Shown here: in pieces, positions 24,429 through 32,569 of the stretch
Layout: every line of letters starts with the position of its first letter
How positions within the stretch are numbered: position 1 is the stretch's first letter
Source: Actinomadura luzonensis
Lineage (GTDB): Bacteria; Actinomycetota; Actinomycetes; Streptosporangiales; Streptosporangiaceae
Length of the DNA: 64,000 nt
Assembly (NCBI RefSeq): GCF_022664455.2
Contig: NZ_JAKRKC020000002.1
Location: forward strand, 1,426,001-1,490,000
Direction of reading: 5' to 3'
Translations under genes and position numbers: made by a program
Notes under the pieces: model-generated
Told to the model about the DNA's origin: nothing
The model's database searches: none
The model's input: the letters and a program-made list of their open reading frames with translations, nothing else

Positions 24429-25258
24429 GCGAGCCGCTCCCCACCCCTGGACGCCCCGCCCCCGTGCGCCCCGCCTGGCGGCGTCTCGCCTGACGGTGTC
24501 TCGCCCGATGGCACCTCGCGCACGGTGACGCCGGCCGCCACCAGCGCGTCGCGCTCCTCGCGCGGGATGCCGGAGTCGGTCACCACCACGTCCAGCCGCC
24601 CGATCGGGCACACCGCGCCGAACGCCGTGCGCGCGAACTTGCCCGAGTCGCACACCACGACCACCCGCCGCGCGGAGGCGATCGCGGCCTGCTTGATCGC
24701 CACCTCCGGCAGGTCGTGCGCGGTCAGGCCGTGCTCGGCCGACAGACCGCAGCAGCCGATCACCGCCGTGTCGAAGCGCAGCGCCCGCAGCGAGCTCTCG
24801 GCGAGCGGGCCCATGACGTTCAGCTCGCCGGAGCGCACCTCGCCGCCGGGCAGCACCAGCCGCACCCGGGGCGCGTGCGCCAGCAGCGCCACCGCCTGCA
24901 GCGCCAGCGGCAGCACGGTCAGCCGGCGGGCGGTGAGGGCGCGGGCCACCTCCAGCGCGGTCGTGCCGCCGTCCAGCACCACGGCCTCGCCGTCGGCGAT
25001 CAGCCCGGCCACCTCGGCGCCGATGAGCCGCTTGGCCTCGACCGCCTCCCGCTCCCGCACGCCGAACGGCGGCTCCTCGCCGCGCAGCAGCAGCGACAGC
25101 GCGCCGCCCCTGACCCGGCGCACCACGCCCTGCTGGGCCAGCTCGTCGAGGTCGCGCCTGATCGTCATCTCCGACACGCCGTGCTCGGCGGCCAGCTCGG
25201 CGACCGAGACGCTGTCGTGGGTCCTTAACGCGCTCATGATGGCATGCAAACGATCCAT
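24425..25258 (-). CDS. DeoR/GlpR family transcriptional regulator
   Basis: A 277-residue regulator. The N-terminal DeoR helix-turn-helix reads VSVAELAAEHGVSEMTIRRDLDELAQQGVVRRVRGGA (~14-50). The C-terminal sugar-phosphate-binding domain has VVLDGGTTALEVARAL, RFDTAVIGCCGLSAEHGLT and VVVCDSGKFARTAFG. The last ~25 residues are a PSGETPSGETPPGG-like low-complexity tail. The ATG at 25258 is used because it starts the family N terminus (MDRLHAIMSAL); an upstream extension overlaps the divergent promoter. It controls, by inference, itself and the coupled MFS gene. Confidence 0.9.
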   Translation of the reverse strand: MDRLHAIMSALRTHDSVSVAELAAEHGVSEMTIRRDLDELAQQGVVRRVRGGALSLLLRGEEPPFGVREREAVEAKRLIGAEVAGLIADGEAVVLDGGTTALEVARALTARRLTVLPLALQAVALLAHAPRVRLVLPGGEVRSGELNVMGPLAESSLRALRFDTAVIGCCGLSAEHGLTAHDLPEVAIKQAAIASARRVVVVCDSGKFARTAFGAVCPIGRLDVVVTDSGIPREERDALVAAGVTVREVPSGETPSGETPPGGAHGGGASRGGERLA

Positions 25259-25263
25259 ATGTT

Positions 25264-25282
25264 CATACAAACACGACGTATG
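25264..25282. promoter_or_regulatory. Inverted repeat between divergent DeoR and WYL genes
   Basis: The 44-nt divergent gap is AT-rich for this genome and contains CATAC-N9-GTATG (25264-25268 / 25278-25282). It is a candidate operator for the DeoR-type or the WYL regulator. Confidence 0.45.
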
Positions 25283-25302
25283 TGCGCAATACAATGGGGG
25301 TC

Positions 25303-26274
25303 ATGCGTGCCAGCCGGTTGCTCTCCCTGCTCCTGCTCCTGCAGACGCGGGGCCGCATGACCGCGCCCGAGCTGGCCGCCGAGCTGGAGGTGTCGGTCCG
25401 CACCGTCTACCGCGACGTCGAGGCGCTGTCGGCGGCCGGCGTGCCGGTCTACGCCGACCGCGGCCCAACCGGCGGCTACCAGCTCCTGGACGGCTACCGC
25501 ACCCGGCTCACCGGGCTCACCGCCGAGGAGGCGTCCTCGCTGTTCCTGGCCGGCCTGCCCGGACCGGCCGCCGAGCTGGGGCTCGCCGAGGTCGCCGCCA
25601 CCGCCGAGCTGAAGCTGCTGGCCGCGCTGCCGCCCGAGCCGCGCTCGCACGCCTCGCGCATGCGCGAGCGCTTCCTGCTGGACGTGCCCGGCTGGTACCG
25701 CTCCGGCGACGACGTGCCCCACCTCACCGAGGTCGCCGAGGCGGTGTGGGAGCAGCGGCCCCTCCACATGACCTACCGGCGGTGGGGGCAGCAGGTGGTC
25801 GAGCGGGTGGTGCACCCGTACGGGCTGGTGCTCAAGGGCGGCTCCTGGTACCTGGTGGCCGCGCCGCCCGACGGCGCGCCCCGCACCTACCGGGTGGCGC
25901 GCGTGCTGACCGCCGAGACGCTGCCCGGCCGCTTCCCCCGGCCGGCGGACTTCGACCTGGCCGCCTTCTGGCAGGCCTACGCCACCGAGTTCCGCGAGCG
26001 GATGTACACCGCCGAGTGCGTGGTCAAGCTCGCGCCCGGCCGGGAGGACCTGCTGGCGTACACGGTGGGGAAGGACGTCGTGGAGGCCGCCGTCGCCGCC
26101 GCCGGGCCGCCCGACCCCGAGGGCTGGCGCACGCTCACCCTGCCGGTGGAGTCGATCACGCACGCCCGCTGGCTGCTGCTGCGCATGGGCGCCGACGTCG
26201 AGGTGCTGGAGCCGCCCGAGCTGCGCGCCCTCATGCGCGAGGCCGTCGCCGAGCTGGCCAAGCTCTACACCTGA
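25303..26274 (+). CDS. YafY-type WYL domain transcriptional regulator
   Basis: A 323-residue regulator. Residues ~1-55 form an HTH_11 winged helix (MTAPELAAELEVSVRTVYRDVEALSAAGVPVYA), followed by GPTGGYQLLDGYRTRLTGLT. The WYL domain (~140-215) contains RPLHMTYRRW, HPYGLVLKGGSWYLVA and YRVARV, and a WCX-like C-terminal extension ends the protein. WYL domains bind nucleotides or other small ligands. The ATG at 25303 is preceded by GGGGG; ATG at 25294 or GTG at 25282 would add a few residues. Downstream the LysE-type exporter may be under its control. Confidence 0.88.
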   Translation: MRASRLLSLLLLLQTRGRMTAPELAAELEVSVRTVYRDVEALSAAGVPVYADRGPTGGYQLLDGYRTRLTGLTAEEASSLFLAGLPGPAAELGLAEVAATAELKLLAALPPEPRSHASRMRERFLLDVPGWYRSGDDVPHLTEVAEAVWEQRPLHMTYRRWGQQVVERVVHPYGLVLKGGSWYLVAAPPDGAPRTYRVARVLTAETLPGRFPRPADFDLAAFWQAYATEFRERMYTAECVVKLAPGREDLLAYTVGKDVVEAAVAAAGPPDPEGWRTLTLPVESITHARWLLLRMGADVEVLEPPELRALMREAVAELAKLYT

Positions 26275-26318
26275 AAACCGGAGGCGGCGGACGGCCCCGC
26301 TCTGCCACGATGCCCGCC

Positions 26319-26942
26319 ATGTACCTTCTCGCCTTCGCCGGCGCGTGCGTCCTGATCGCCATGGTCCCGGGCGTCAGCACCGCCATCATCCTGCGCCAGA
26401 CCCTCCGCTCCGGCCGCCGCGGCGGGCTGGCCGCCACGCTCGGCAACGAGACCGGCATCCTGCTGTGGGGCCTGGCCGCCGCGTTCGGGCTGTCGGCCCT
26501 GCTGGTGGCCTCCCAGCTCGCCTACGACGTGATGCGCGTCGTGGGCGCTGTCGTGCTGGTCGTGATGGGCGCCCAGTCGCTGTGGCAGGCCCGCAAGGCC
26601 GGCCGCGCGGCGGACGGCGTCCCCGAGCCCGCAGCCGCCCCGAGTGACCGGGCCGCCTACCTGGCCGGGGTCGGCACGTGCCTGGCCAACCCCAAGGCGG
26701 CGGTGTTCGCGATGTCGTTCCTGCCGCAGTTCGTCCCCGCCGGGCAGGACGTGCCCGCCACGCTCGTCACCCTGGCCGTGGTGTGGGTGCTCATCGACCT
26801 GCTCTGGTACGCCCTGCTCATCTGGGCCGTCGCCAAGGCGAAGGACTGGCTCGGCCGGCCCGCCGTGCGCCGCCGGCTGGAGCAGGTCTCCGGCGTGGTG
26901 CTTATCGGGCTGGGGGTGCGCCTGGTGGTGGAGTCCCGGTGA
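26319..26942 (+). CDS. LysE/RhtB family exporter
   Basis: A 207-residue LysE-superfamily transporter with about five or six membrane segments. Family motifs are AMVPGVSTAIILRQTLRSGRRGGLAATLGNETGILLW at the N terminus and CLANPKAAVFAMSFLPQFV in the middle. Such exporters expel amino acids or small metabolites. The ATG at 26319 (MYLLAFAG) is preferred; ATG at 26310 would add three residues. It lies 44 nt after the WYL regulator, and its end is 26 nt before the small HTH gene. Confidence 0.88.
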   Translation: MYLLAFAGACVLIAMVPGVSTAIILRQTLRSGRRGGLAATLGNETGILLWGLAAAFGLSALLVASQLAYDVMRVVGAVVLVVMGAQSLWQARKAGRAADGVPEPAAAPSDRAAYLAGVGTCLANPKAAVFAMSFLPQFVPAGQDVPATLVTLAVVWVLIDLLWYALLIWAVAKAKDWLGRPAVRRRLEQVSGVVLIGLGVRLVVESR

Positions 26943-26968
26943 CGACCGGGCTGGATTACCGTTGGGGC

Positions 26969-27181
26969 ATGACGAACGATCTCGCGAGCCTGATGCGGCA
27001 GGCGCAGGACGACGACCCCCTGCTGGCCCTGCACGCCACCACCGCGCTGCGCCGCGAGATCGAGCGCCTGGAGGCGGTCCAGGTGCGGCGCGCGCGGGTG
27101 GCCGGGCTCGCCTGGGCGCAGATCGCCGACGCGATCGGCGTCAGCAAGCAGGCCGTCCACAAGAAGTACGGCCGCCGCTGA
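26969..27181 (+). CDS. Small helix-turn-helix protein
   Basis: A 70-residue protein. The C-terminal part VAGLAWAQIADAIGVSKQAVHKKYGRR is a clear helix-turn-helix of the type found in sigma-70 region 4 and Xre-like proteins; the first 40 residues (TALRREIERLEAVQVRRAR) form a charged helix that could dimerise. Small proteins of this kind are common in Streptomyces and relatives; targets are unknown. It lies just after the LysE gene in the same direction, with an ATG start preceded by a GGGG run. Confidence 0.8.
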   Translation: MTNDLASLMRQAQDDDPLLALHATTALRREIERLEAVQVRRARVAGLAWAQIADAIGVSKQAVHKKYGRR

Positions 27182-27236
27182 CCCGCCCCGCGGTCACGGC
27201 GGCGTCCCGGCGAGCCCCGTGGGCCCGCCGGGACGC

Positions 27237-27331
27237 GAGCCCGCCGGAACGCGGGCCTCGCCGGGCGAGCCCGCCGGAACGCGGGCCTCGCCGGGCACGA
27301 GCCCGCCGGGACGCGGGCCCCGACGGGCCGG
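27237..27331. repeat. GC-rich 30-bp tandem repeats
   Basis: Two exact, directly adjacent 30-bp units (27237-27266 and 27267-27296) starting GAGCCCGCCGGAACGCGGGC are followed by a third, diverged copy from 27299. Each unit contains a CCCGC/GCGGG inverted repeat and can fold into a hairpin, so the array may also act as a terminator between the convergent HTH and GerW-like genes. Confidence 0.75.
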
Positions 27332-27332
27332 G

Positions 27333-27692
27333 TCAGTGACGCCTGCGGCCGCGGGCGGCCAAGCGCATGCGGGCCACGGCCCGCACGGTCAGCAGGGCCA
27401 CCACCGCGACGACCTGCCCACCAGCGATGATCTTGTTGATGTCGACGGCCGGCCGCCAGCGCACGTCGCCGTCCTTGATGACGTACACGCCCGCCGGGCT
27501 CGCGCCGAGCCCGAACCCGCCGCCGGCGCCCTCACCGGGCCGCTCGCCCTCCTGCTTGCCGCTGCCCGCGCCGCCACCGCCGCCGATCCGGGCGACGGGG
27601 ATCACGGTGACGCCGTCCTGCACGGTCGGCTCGCCGAAGACCCGCCGCACCGTCGCGACGTCCTTGACCGTGCCGCTCACGTCGATGTCCAT
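27333..27692 (-). CDS. GerW/YtfJ family sporulation protein
   Basis: A 119-residue YtfJ-domain protein: FGEPTVQDGVTVIPVARI near residue 20, a Gly-rich spacer (GGGGGAGSGKQEG), then GFGLGASPAGVYVIKDGDVRWRPAVDINKIIAGGQ, and a C-terminal hydrophobic stretch VVAVVALLTVRAVARM. In Bacillus the family (GerW) is a spore-core germination protein; actinomycete copies are widespread and less understood. The ATG at 27692 fits an AGGAG site 7 nt upstream better than the GTG at 27695. Not obviously part of the neighbouring RiPP locus. Confidence 0.85.
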   Translation of the reverse strand: MDIDVSGTVKDVATVRRVFGEPTVQDGVTVIPVARIGGGGGAGSGKQEGERPGEGAGGGFGLGASPAGVYVIKDGDVRWRPAVDINKIIAGGQVVAVVALLTVRAVARMRLAARGRRRH

Positions 27693-27758
27693 CACAGCTC
27701 CTTCCCGACCACATCGTGGGCGGCCGGACCGGGCCGGGGGTAGGGGCGAAGGTCCCGC

Positions 27759-27802
27759 GTGCCCTCGCTGTGCCCTCGTCGCGCCCTCGTCGTGCCCTCG
27801 CC
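27759..27802. repeat. 11-bp tandem repeats
   Basis: Four consecutive 11-bp units of the form GTGCCCTCG(C/T)(C/T) lie in the 125-nt gap between the GerW-like gene and the end of the C39 transporter gene. Nothing else is seen in the gap. Confidence 0.65.
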
Positions 27803-27820
27803 GGCGTGCGGGCGCCCAGG

Positions 27821-29971
27821 TCAGCTCGCGCGGCCCGCGCCGGCGGTCTGCGCGGCGATCAGGCGCGCGTACCTGCCGCGCAGCGCCAGCAGCTCCTCGT
27901 GGGTGCCGCGCTCCACCACGCGGCCCTCGTCGACCACCAGGATGAGGTCCGCGTCGCGGACCGTGCTCAGGCGGTGCGCGATGACGATCCTGGTCTGCGC
28001 CAGGCGGGAGAGGTTCGCCTCGATGGCGGCCTCGGTGGCGCCGTCGAGGTTGCTGGTGGCCTCGTCCAGCAGCAGCACCTTGGGCCGGGGCAGCACCGCG
28101 CGGGCCAGGGCCAGGCGCTGGCGCTGCCCGCCGGACAGGCCGCCGCCGTCGGTCAGCATCGTCTCGTAGCCCATCGGCATCGCCATCACCTCCTCGTGCA
28201 GCTCGGCCAGCCGGGCCGCGGCCACCACCCGCTCCAGCGGCGCGGCCGGGTCGTTCAGCGCGATGTTCTCCCTGATCGTGCCGCTGAACAGGGACGGGTC
28301 CTGGGTGACCACGCCGAACTGGCGGCGCAGCGTCCGCAGGTTCAGCTCACCGGCCGGGACGCCGTCGTAGCGGATCTCGCCCTCCACCGGCGTGTGCAGC
28401 GCCAGCAGCAGCCTGGCGAGCGTCGTCTTGCCCGACCCGGACGCCCCCACCAGCGCCACCTTGCGGCCCGGGCCGATGCGCACCGACACGTCCCGCACCG
28501 TCCAGGGGCCGCGCGGGTCGTGCCGGAAGCTGACGCCGCGCAGCTCGATCGCGCCGCGCAGCCGCAGCACCTCGATGCCCTCGCTCGGCTCGGGCTCGGA
28601 GGCCAGGATGTCCGACAACCGGTCGAAGTGCGCGCCGGCCTGCTGCAGGCTCTGCAGCCCCGTCATCAACGAGCCCAGCGGCGTCAGCGCGGCCAGCGCG
28701 ATGGCGTTCAGCGCGATGAGCGCGCCCGCCGTGAGCTGCCCGTCGAGCACCCGCCAGGCGCCCAGCCACAGCAGCCCGAGCGGCGCCATCACCCGGATCG
28801 CGCCCAGCGACGCCTCCAGCAGCCCCTGGGTGAGCCCGGTGCGCACGTCCGCGGCGAGCTGCCTGCCGAAGTGCGCCGACCACTGCTCGACGGCCCGCCG
28901 CTCGGCGCCCGACGCCTTCAGCGTCTCGATCCCGTTGATCGTCTGGATGAGGCTGCCCTGGGACGCCGACAACGCGTTCAGCTCCTGCCGGGTGAGCGCG
29001 GCGACCCGCCGGGCGGTGCCCAGCATCAGCGCCGTCTGCGCCGCGGCCACACCCGTCAGCGCCAGCCCGAAGACCGGGTCCCACGCGTAGACCAGCACCA
29101 GGTAGCCGACGGCGAGCGGCCCGTCCAGCAACGCCGACACGACCTGGCCGGTCAGGATGCCGCCGAGCTGCGAGACGCTGGCCGCCCGCGTCACCAGGTC
29201 CCCCTTGCCGCGCAGCGTGAAGTACCGGTACGGCAGCGCCACCAGATGCTTCACCACCCCCTCGGTCAGCTCCTGGTCGGCCCGCGCCCGCACCGCCACC
29301 AGCAGCGCGCTCCGCAGGTACCCGATCACGAGCTGGGCCGCGCCCGCCAGCAGCACCGCACCGCCCAGCAGCGACAGCACCTCGACGCCCCGCGACGGCA
29401 CGATCCGGTCCAGCAGCAGCTGCGAGAACATCGGCAGCGCCAGCCCGAGCAGCTGCAGCAGCAGCGAGGCGGCCACGATCTGCGCCAGCAGCCCCTTGCG
29501 CCGCCGGAACAACGTGCGCACGAACTCCCTGCGCCACGCGCTCGCCATCGACGTCGAACCCCGCTCGAAGCCCTCGCCCGGCTCGAACACCAGCAGCACG
29601 CCGGTGAACCCGGCGCCGAACTCCTCGGCGGTCAGCCGGCGGCGGCCCTCGGCCGGGTCGACCACGTCCACGCGGTCCGGGGACCAGCGCTCCACCACCA
29701 CGAAGTGGTTGAACTCCCAGTGCGCGACGGCCGGCAGCGGCACCCGGGCCAGGTCCTCGGGCGCCAGGGAGAAGGCGCGGGCCTTCAGGCCGTGCTCGCG
29801 GGCGCCGTCCACGACGGCCTTGGCGCTCAGGCCGTCCCTGCCGACCTGGAGGCGTTCGGAGACCTGGTGCAGGGTGGTGCGGCGGCCGTGGTGGCACAGC
29901 ACCATCGCCAGGCAGGCGGCGCCGCACTCGGTGACGGCGTTCTGCAGGATGACGGGCAGGCGGCGGATCAC
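27821..29971 (-). CDS. C39-peptidase ABC transporter (RiPP leader removal and export)
   Basis: A 716-residue bifunctional exporter. The N-terminal C39 peptidase (~1-135) has oxyanion Gln10 and catalytic Cys16 in LQNAVTECGAACLAM, His in AHWEFNHFVVV and Asp in VDVVDPAEG. The membrane domain (~175-450) has six segments. The nucleotide-binding domain has Walker A GASGSGKTT, Q-loop GVVTQDPSLFSGT, signature LSGGQRQRLAL and Walker B VLLLDEATSNLD. Such proteins cut leader peptides after a double Gly and export the product, which matches the EVAGG site of the precursor at 32570-32719. GTG at 29971 overlaps the upstream stop (GTGA). Confidence 0.93.
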   Translation of the reverse strand: MIRRLPVILQNAVTECGAACLAMVLCHHGRRTTLHQVSERLQVGRDGLSAKAVVDGAREHGLKARAFSLAPEDLARVPLPAVAHWEFNHFVVVERWSPDRVDVVDPAEGRRRLTAEEFGAGFTGVLLVFEPGEGFERGSTSMASAWRREFVRTLFRRRKGLLAQIVAASLLLQLLGLALPMFSQLLLDRIVPSRGVEVLSLLGGAVLLAGAAQLVIGYLRSALLVAVRARADQELTEGVVKHLVALPYRYFTLRGKGDLVTRAASVSQLGGILTGQVVSALLDGPLAVGYLVLVYAWDPVFGLALTGVAAAQTALMLGTARRVAALTRQELNALSASQGSLIQTINGIETLKASGAERRAVEQWSAHFGRQLAADVRTGLTQGLLEASLGAIRVMAPLGLLWLGAWRVLDGQLTAGALIALNAIALAALTPLGSLMTGLQSLQQAGAHFDRLSDILASEPEPSEGIEVLRLRGAIELRGVSFRHDPRGPWTVRDVSVRIGPGRKVALVGASGSGKTTLARLLLALHTPVEGEIRYDGVPAGELNLRTLRRQFGVVTQDPSLFSGTIRENIALNDPAAPLERVVAAARLAELHEEVMAMPMGYETMLTDGGGLSGGQRQRLALARAVLPRPKVLLLDEATSNLDGATEAAIEANLSRLAQTRIVIAHRLSTVRDADLILVVDEGRVVERGTHEELLALRGRYARLIAAQTAGAGRAS

Positions 29972-30453
29972 GCGGCGGCCCCGGCGGCGCGCAGGGCCAG
30001 CGAGGTCACGACGAGCGCCGCGGCGAGGATCGCCATCACGACCAGCCACAACACCAGGAACGACGGGCCGCGGATCACCAGCGGGACGCGGGCGGGCTCC
30101 CGGGCCGCGGCCCGGCTGCGCAACGCCTGCTCCCGATAGATCCCCCGCCCCGGCCCCGCAGCCCGCCCCGGCCCCGCAGCCCGCTCCGGCCCCGCAACCC
30201 GCTCCGGCCCCGCATCCCGCTCTGGTCCCGAAGGGCGGGCCGGGTTCTCGGGCGGGGGTGGGGCGGTGTGACGGGGGCGGGGGAGCGGTCGCGTCGGCCC
30301 ATACGGACCGGCCTCGGTCCGGGCCTGCCTGGACTCGCGGGTCTGGTCGGGAGGGCGGGCCTGGTCGTGCGGACGGGCGGGGTTGTACGGGCGGGTCTGG
30401 TCGTACCTGCGGATCTGGTCATGCGGGCTGGTCTGGTCGTAGGGGTCGTTCAC
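29968..30453 (-). CDS. Small membrane protein of the RiPP locus
   Basis: A 161-residue protein with a long hydrophilic N-terminal part (~1-115) rich in Asp-Gln, Thr-Arg and Pro, built of degenerate repeats (YDQTSPHDQIRRYDQTR, then GPERVAGPERAAGPGR), and one C-terminal membrane helix (FLVLWLVVMAILAAALVVTSLAL). I do not recognise the family. It sits between the PpiC-like gene and the C39 transporter and overlaps both by 4 nt, so it is probably an export accessory or membrane anchor for the maturation complex. GTG at 30453 is chosen for the GTGA overlap; an ATG at 30465 would add four residues. Confidence 0.65.
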   Translation of the reverse strand: MNDPYDQTSPHDQIRRYDQTRPYNPARPHDQARPPDQTRESRQARTEAGPYGPTRPLPRPRHTAPPPPENPARPSGPERDAGPERVAGPERAAGPGRAAGPGRGIYREQALRSRAAAREPARVPLVIRGPSFLVLWLVVMAILAAALVVTSLALRAAGAAA

Positions 30454-31460
30454 GAGCGGTGCCATTCCACCTCGGCGGCCGCCCGCCGCTCCGCCAGCCA
30501 CGCCCCGAACGCCGCCCGCCCCGCCTCGGCCAGCGTCCCGGCGTCGGCCACGGCCTCCGTCCTGGACAGCACGGCCCCCGTCAGGAAGCCGCCGCCCGGC
30601 GCCGACGCCGGCCCCACGACGTCCCCGGCCGCCGCGCCGCGCAACATCTCGGGCAGCTCGTGCTCCCACCGCGTCCCGACCGTCACCACGGCCTCCCCGT
30701 ACGCTGCCTCCCCGTGCGCCGCCGCCCCGCCCAGCAGCTCGCCGGGCGTGCCCGCGACCACCCGCTCAGGGCCGGTGACCCACACCGCCCGCACCCGCGC
30801 GAAGTCCGCCAGGTGCGCCGCCAGGTACGCCGGCGCCAGCTCGGCCTCCTTGCCCAGCCGGAACCGCCGCCGCCGCGCGATCGCGCCGATGTAGGACTCG
30901 AACTGCTCGCCCGACAGGCCCGCCGCCGTCATCCAGGCGAGCGTGGCCGCCCGGTCGTGCAGCCCGCGGCCCCGCCGGAACTCGTCCGCCGTGGCCTGCA
31001 GCTCCGCCGCCGTCGGCGGCGTGGCGTCGTCGCCCGCCTCCTCCAGGGCCGCGGCCAGCAGGCACTGGTCCACGATCTCCTGGTACGGCGACCCGCCGCC
31101 CTTCGACAACGTCCGCAACATGGTCAGCGCCTGCGACACCGACACGTGCACGCCGTCCACGCTGACCAGGTGCCCGGCCGCCCAGTGCGTCGAATGGTCG
31201 ACCAGCCACGGCACCCCGTCCTCGGCCGGCGCGGTCACCGCGACCGTGCCGCCGCCCGGATGGTCGAACAGCAGGTCGTAGTCCACCACCGGCGTGCCGG
31301 GACGCTCGTCCACGACGAGCTGCGCACCGACCCCCGGATGGCGCGCCGCCCAGTCCCGGGCCGCCGCGCGGGCGGCGGGCACGGCCGAGCGCCGGCGGGG
31401 CAGTGAGCGCAGCAGCTCCACCCCCGACTCCAGGGCCTGCGCGAACACGCTTGCGGTCAC
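30450..31460 (-). CDS. SurA/PpiC-like peptide maturation protein
   Basis: A 336-residue protein. Residues ~95-235 resemble the SurA/PpiC N-terminal chaperone helices (VDGVHVSVSQALTML...YQEIVDQCLLAAALEEAGDDATPPTAAELQATADEFRRGRGL), and ~235-320 a degenerate parvulin domain (FARVRAVWV...HELPEMLRGAAAGDVVGP). It fits the actinobacterial 'putative peptide maturation system protein' type that accompanies ATP-grasp RiPP enzymes (family recalled, not searched). No signal peptide or lipobox, so it acts in the cytosol, perhaps presenting the precursor or isomerising its Pro bond. GTG at 31460 overlaps the ATP-grasp stop (GTGA). Confidence 0.75.
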   Translation of the reverse strand: MTASVFAQALESGVELLRSLPRRRSAVPAARAAARDWAARHPGVGAQLVVDERPGTPVVDYDLLFDHPGGGTVAVTAPAEDGVPWLVDHSTHWAAGHLVSVDGVHVSVSQALTMLRTLSKGGGSPYQEIVDQCLLAAALEEAGDDATPPTAAELQATADEFRRGRGLHDRAATLAWMTAAGLSGEQFESYIGAIARRRRFRLGKEAELAPAYLAAHLADFARVRAVWVTGPERVVAGTPGELLGGAAAHGEAAYGEAVVTVGTRWEHELPEMLRGAAAGDVVGPASAPGGGFLTGAVLSRTEAVADAGTLAEAGRAAFGAWLAERRAAAEVEWHRS

Positions 31461-32491
31461 GGTCTTCCTCCGTCCATCAGCCAGGCCGCGATCGCGTCGC
31501 TGACCGGCAGCCCGGCCCACAGCTCGACGAACCCCCACGCGCCGTTGGAGTTCAGCTCCAGGAACACGTACTCGCCGCCGGGCGTGACGATGAGGTCCAG
31601 GGCGGCGTAGGTGAGGCCGACGTCGGCGACCAGCCGGGCGCAGCGCCGCGCCACGCCGGCGGGCAGCTCGTGCGGGCCGTAGCGGACGCGGTCGTTGTCG
31701 TAGTGCCGCCAGTCGTGCCTGGCCGCGGCCGAGGCCGACGCGTCGATCTCGGCGGCGAGCACCTGCTCGCCGACCACGATCACCCGCAGCTCGACGGCCT
31801 TGTCCACGTACGGCTGCAGGATCACCGGCTCGTGCCGCAGCCGGTGCCGCGAGGTCAGGTGCCGGCGTTCCACCAGCGTCGTGTACGCCCGGTGCGGCTC
31901 CCCTTCGACGCGGAACCGCTCGGCCGCGATCTGCTTGGCCACCAGCCGCCCGCCCGCGGCCTCGTAGGCGGGCGCCAGCCGCGCCGGGTCGTTGGTGAAG
32001 AGCGTGTCCGGCACGGTGAAGCCCAGCTCGGCGGCGCGCGCCAGGTGCAGGACCTTGTTGTGCGCGCGGAGCTCGTCGGCGCGGGTGCCGGGCAGCCAGC
32101 GCGCCCCGAGCAGGCTGAACACGCCGTCGAGCATGACCTCGGCCTGCAGCCTGGCGTGCGCCTGGTGGCTCGGCTCGGCCACCTCCGGCGCCGGGCGCGG
32201 GCCGCTCGGCCGGCTCCGCCACACCGCGCTCACCCGCGACAGGTCCACGGTGTGCGTGCCGGTGTCGAGCAGCAGCCGCCGCCGGCCGCCGGCGAACTCG
32301 GCGGTGATCCGGCTCTCGCCGGGGAAGGCGCCGTTGTCCCACCACAGCACGGGCACACCCGGCCCGCCGGGCGCACCGTCGGGCGCGCTGCCGGGCCCGG
32401 CGTCGCCGAGCCGCCGGGCGCCGCGCCGCAGCAGCGCCGCCAGCACCCGCTCGGCCGCGCCGTCCCCGGGCGCGCTCATGATCACTATCAC
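31457..32491 (-). CDS. ATP-grasp peptide ligase (MvdC/MvdD/RimK-like)
   Basis: A 344-residue ATP-grasp enzyme. After a variable N-terminal domain (~1-130), the ATP-binding core shows HNKVLHLARAAELGFTVPDTLFTND, GGRLVAKQI (nucleotide Lys), EPVILQPYVDKAVELRVIVVGEQVLAAEI and VFLELNSNGAWGFVE with the metal-binding Glu and Asn. In graspetide (microviridin-type) pathways such enzymes join Asp/Glu side chains to Ser/Thr or Lys of the precursor core, making ester or amide rings. The ATG at 32491 lies 78 nt after the precursor gene. It is the only modifying enzyme visible in the locus. Confidence 0.87.
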   Translation of the reverse strand: MIVIMSAPGDGAAERVLAALLRRGARRLGDAGPGSAPDGAPGGPGVPVLWWDNGAFPGESRITAEFAGGRRRLLLDTGTHTVDLSRVSAVWRSRPSGPRPAPEVAEPSHQAHARLQAEVMLDGVFSLLGARWLPGTRADELRAHNKVLHLARAAELGFTVPDTLFTNDPARLAPAYEAAGGRLVAKQIAAERFRVEGEPHRAYTTLVERRHLTSRHRLRHEPVILQPYVDKAVELRVIVVGEQVLAAEIDASASAAARHDWRHYDNDRVRYGPHELPAGVARRCARLVADVGLTYAALDLIVTPGGEYVFLELNSNGAWGFVELWAGLPVSDAIAAWLMDGGRP

Positions 32492-32513
32492 TGCCGGTCC
32501 CGTCTCATGAGAG

Positions 32514-32541
32514 CGCGGCGGGACGTCGCCGTCCCACCGCG
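32514..32541 (-). terminator. Hairpin between precursor and modifying genes
   Basis: An inverted repeat CGCGG-C-GGGACG / CGTCCC-A-CCGCG (11 paired bases, one mismatch, 4-nt loop) lies in the 78-nt gap between the precursor stop and the ATP-grasp start. There is no T-run, so it is more likely a partial terminator or mRNA-stabilising hairpin that lets the precursor be made in excess. Confidence 0.55.
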
Positions 32542-32569
32542 CGGTTCAGCTATCGGCTCGCGCCGGGTC

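Noticed and set aside
21034..24444. A 1136-codon open frame on the minus strand
   Set aside because: It runs antisense to the M20 peptidase and TauE genes and through the MFS gene in a wrong frame; its Arg/Gly/Ala/His composition is that of an antisense shadow, with no domain.
22485..26942. A 1485-codon open frame on the plus strand
   Set aside because: Only its last ~207 codons (LysE exporter from 26319) look like protein; the rest is out of frame with TauE and WYL genes or antisense to MFS and DeoR genes.
27237..27331. Possible CRISPR-like array
   Set aside because: The 30-bp units are directly adjacent with no unique spacers, and no cas genes are present; it is a simple tandem repeat.
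27333..27692. GerW-like gene as part of the RiPP locus
   Set aside because: It is separated from the C39 transporter gene by 125 nt with tandem repeats, and GerW/YtfJ proteins are widespread outside RiPP loci; no functional link can be supported.
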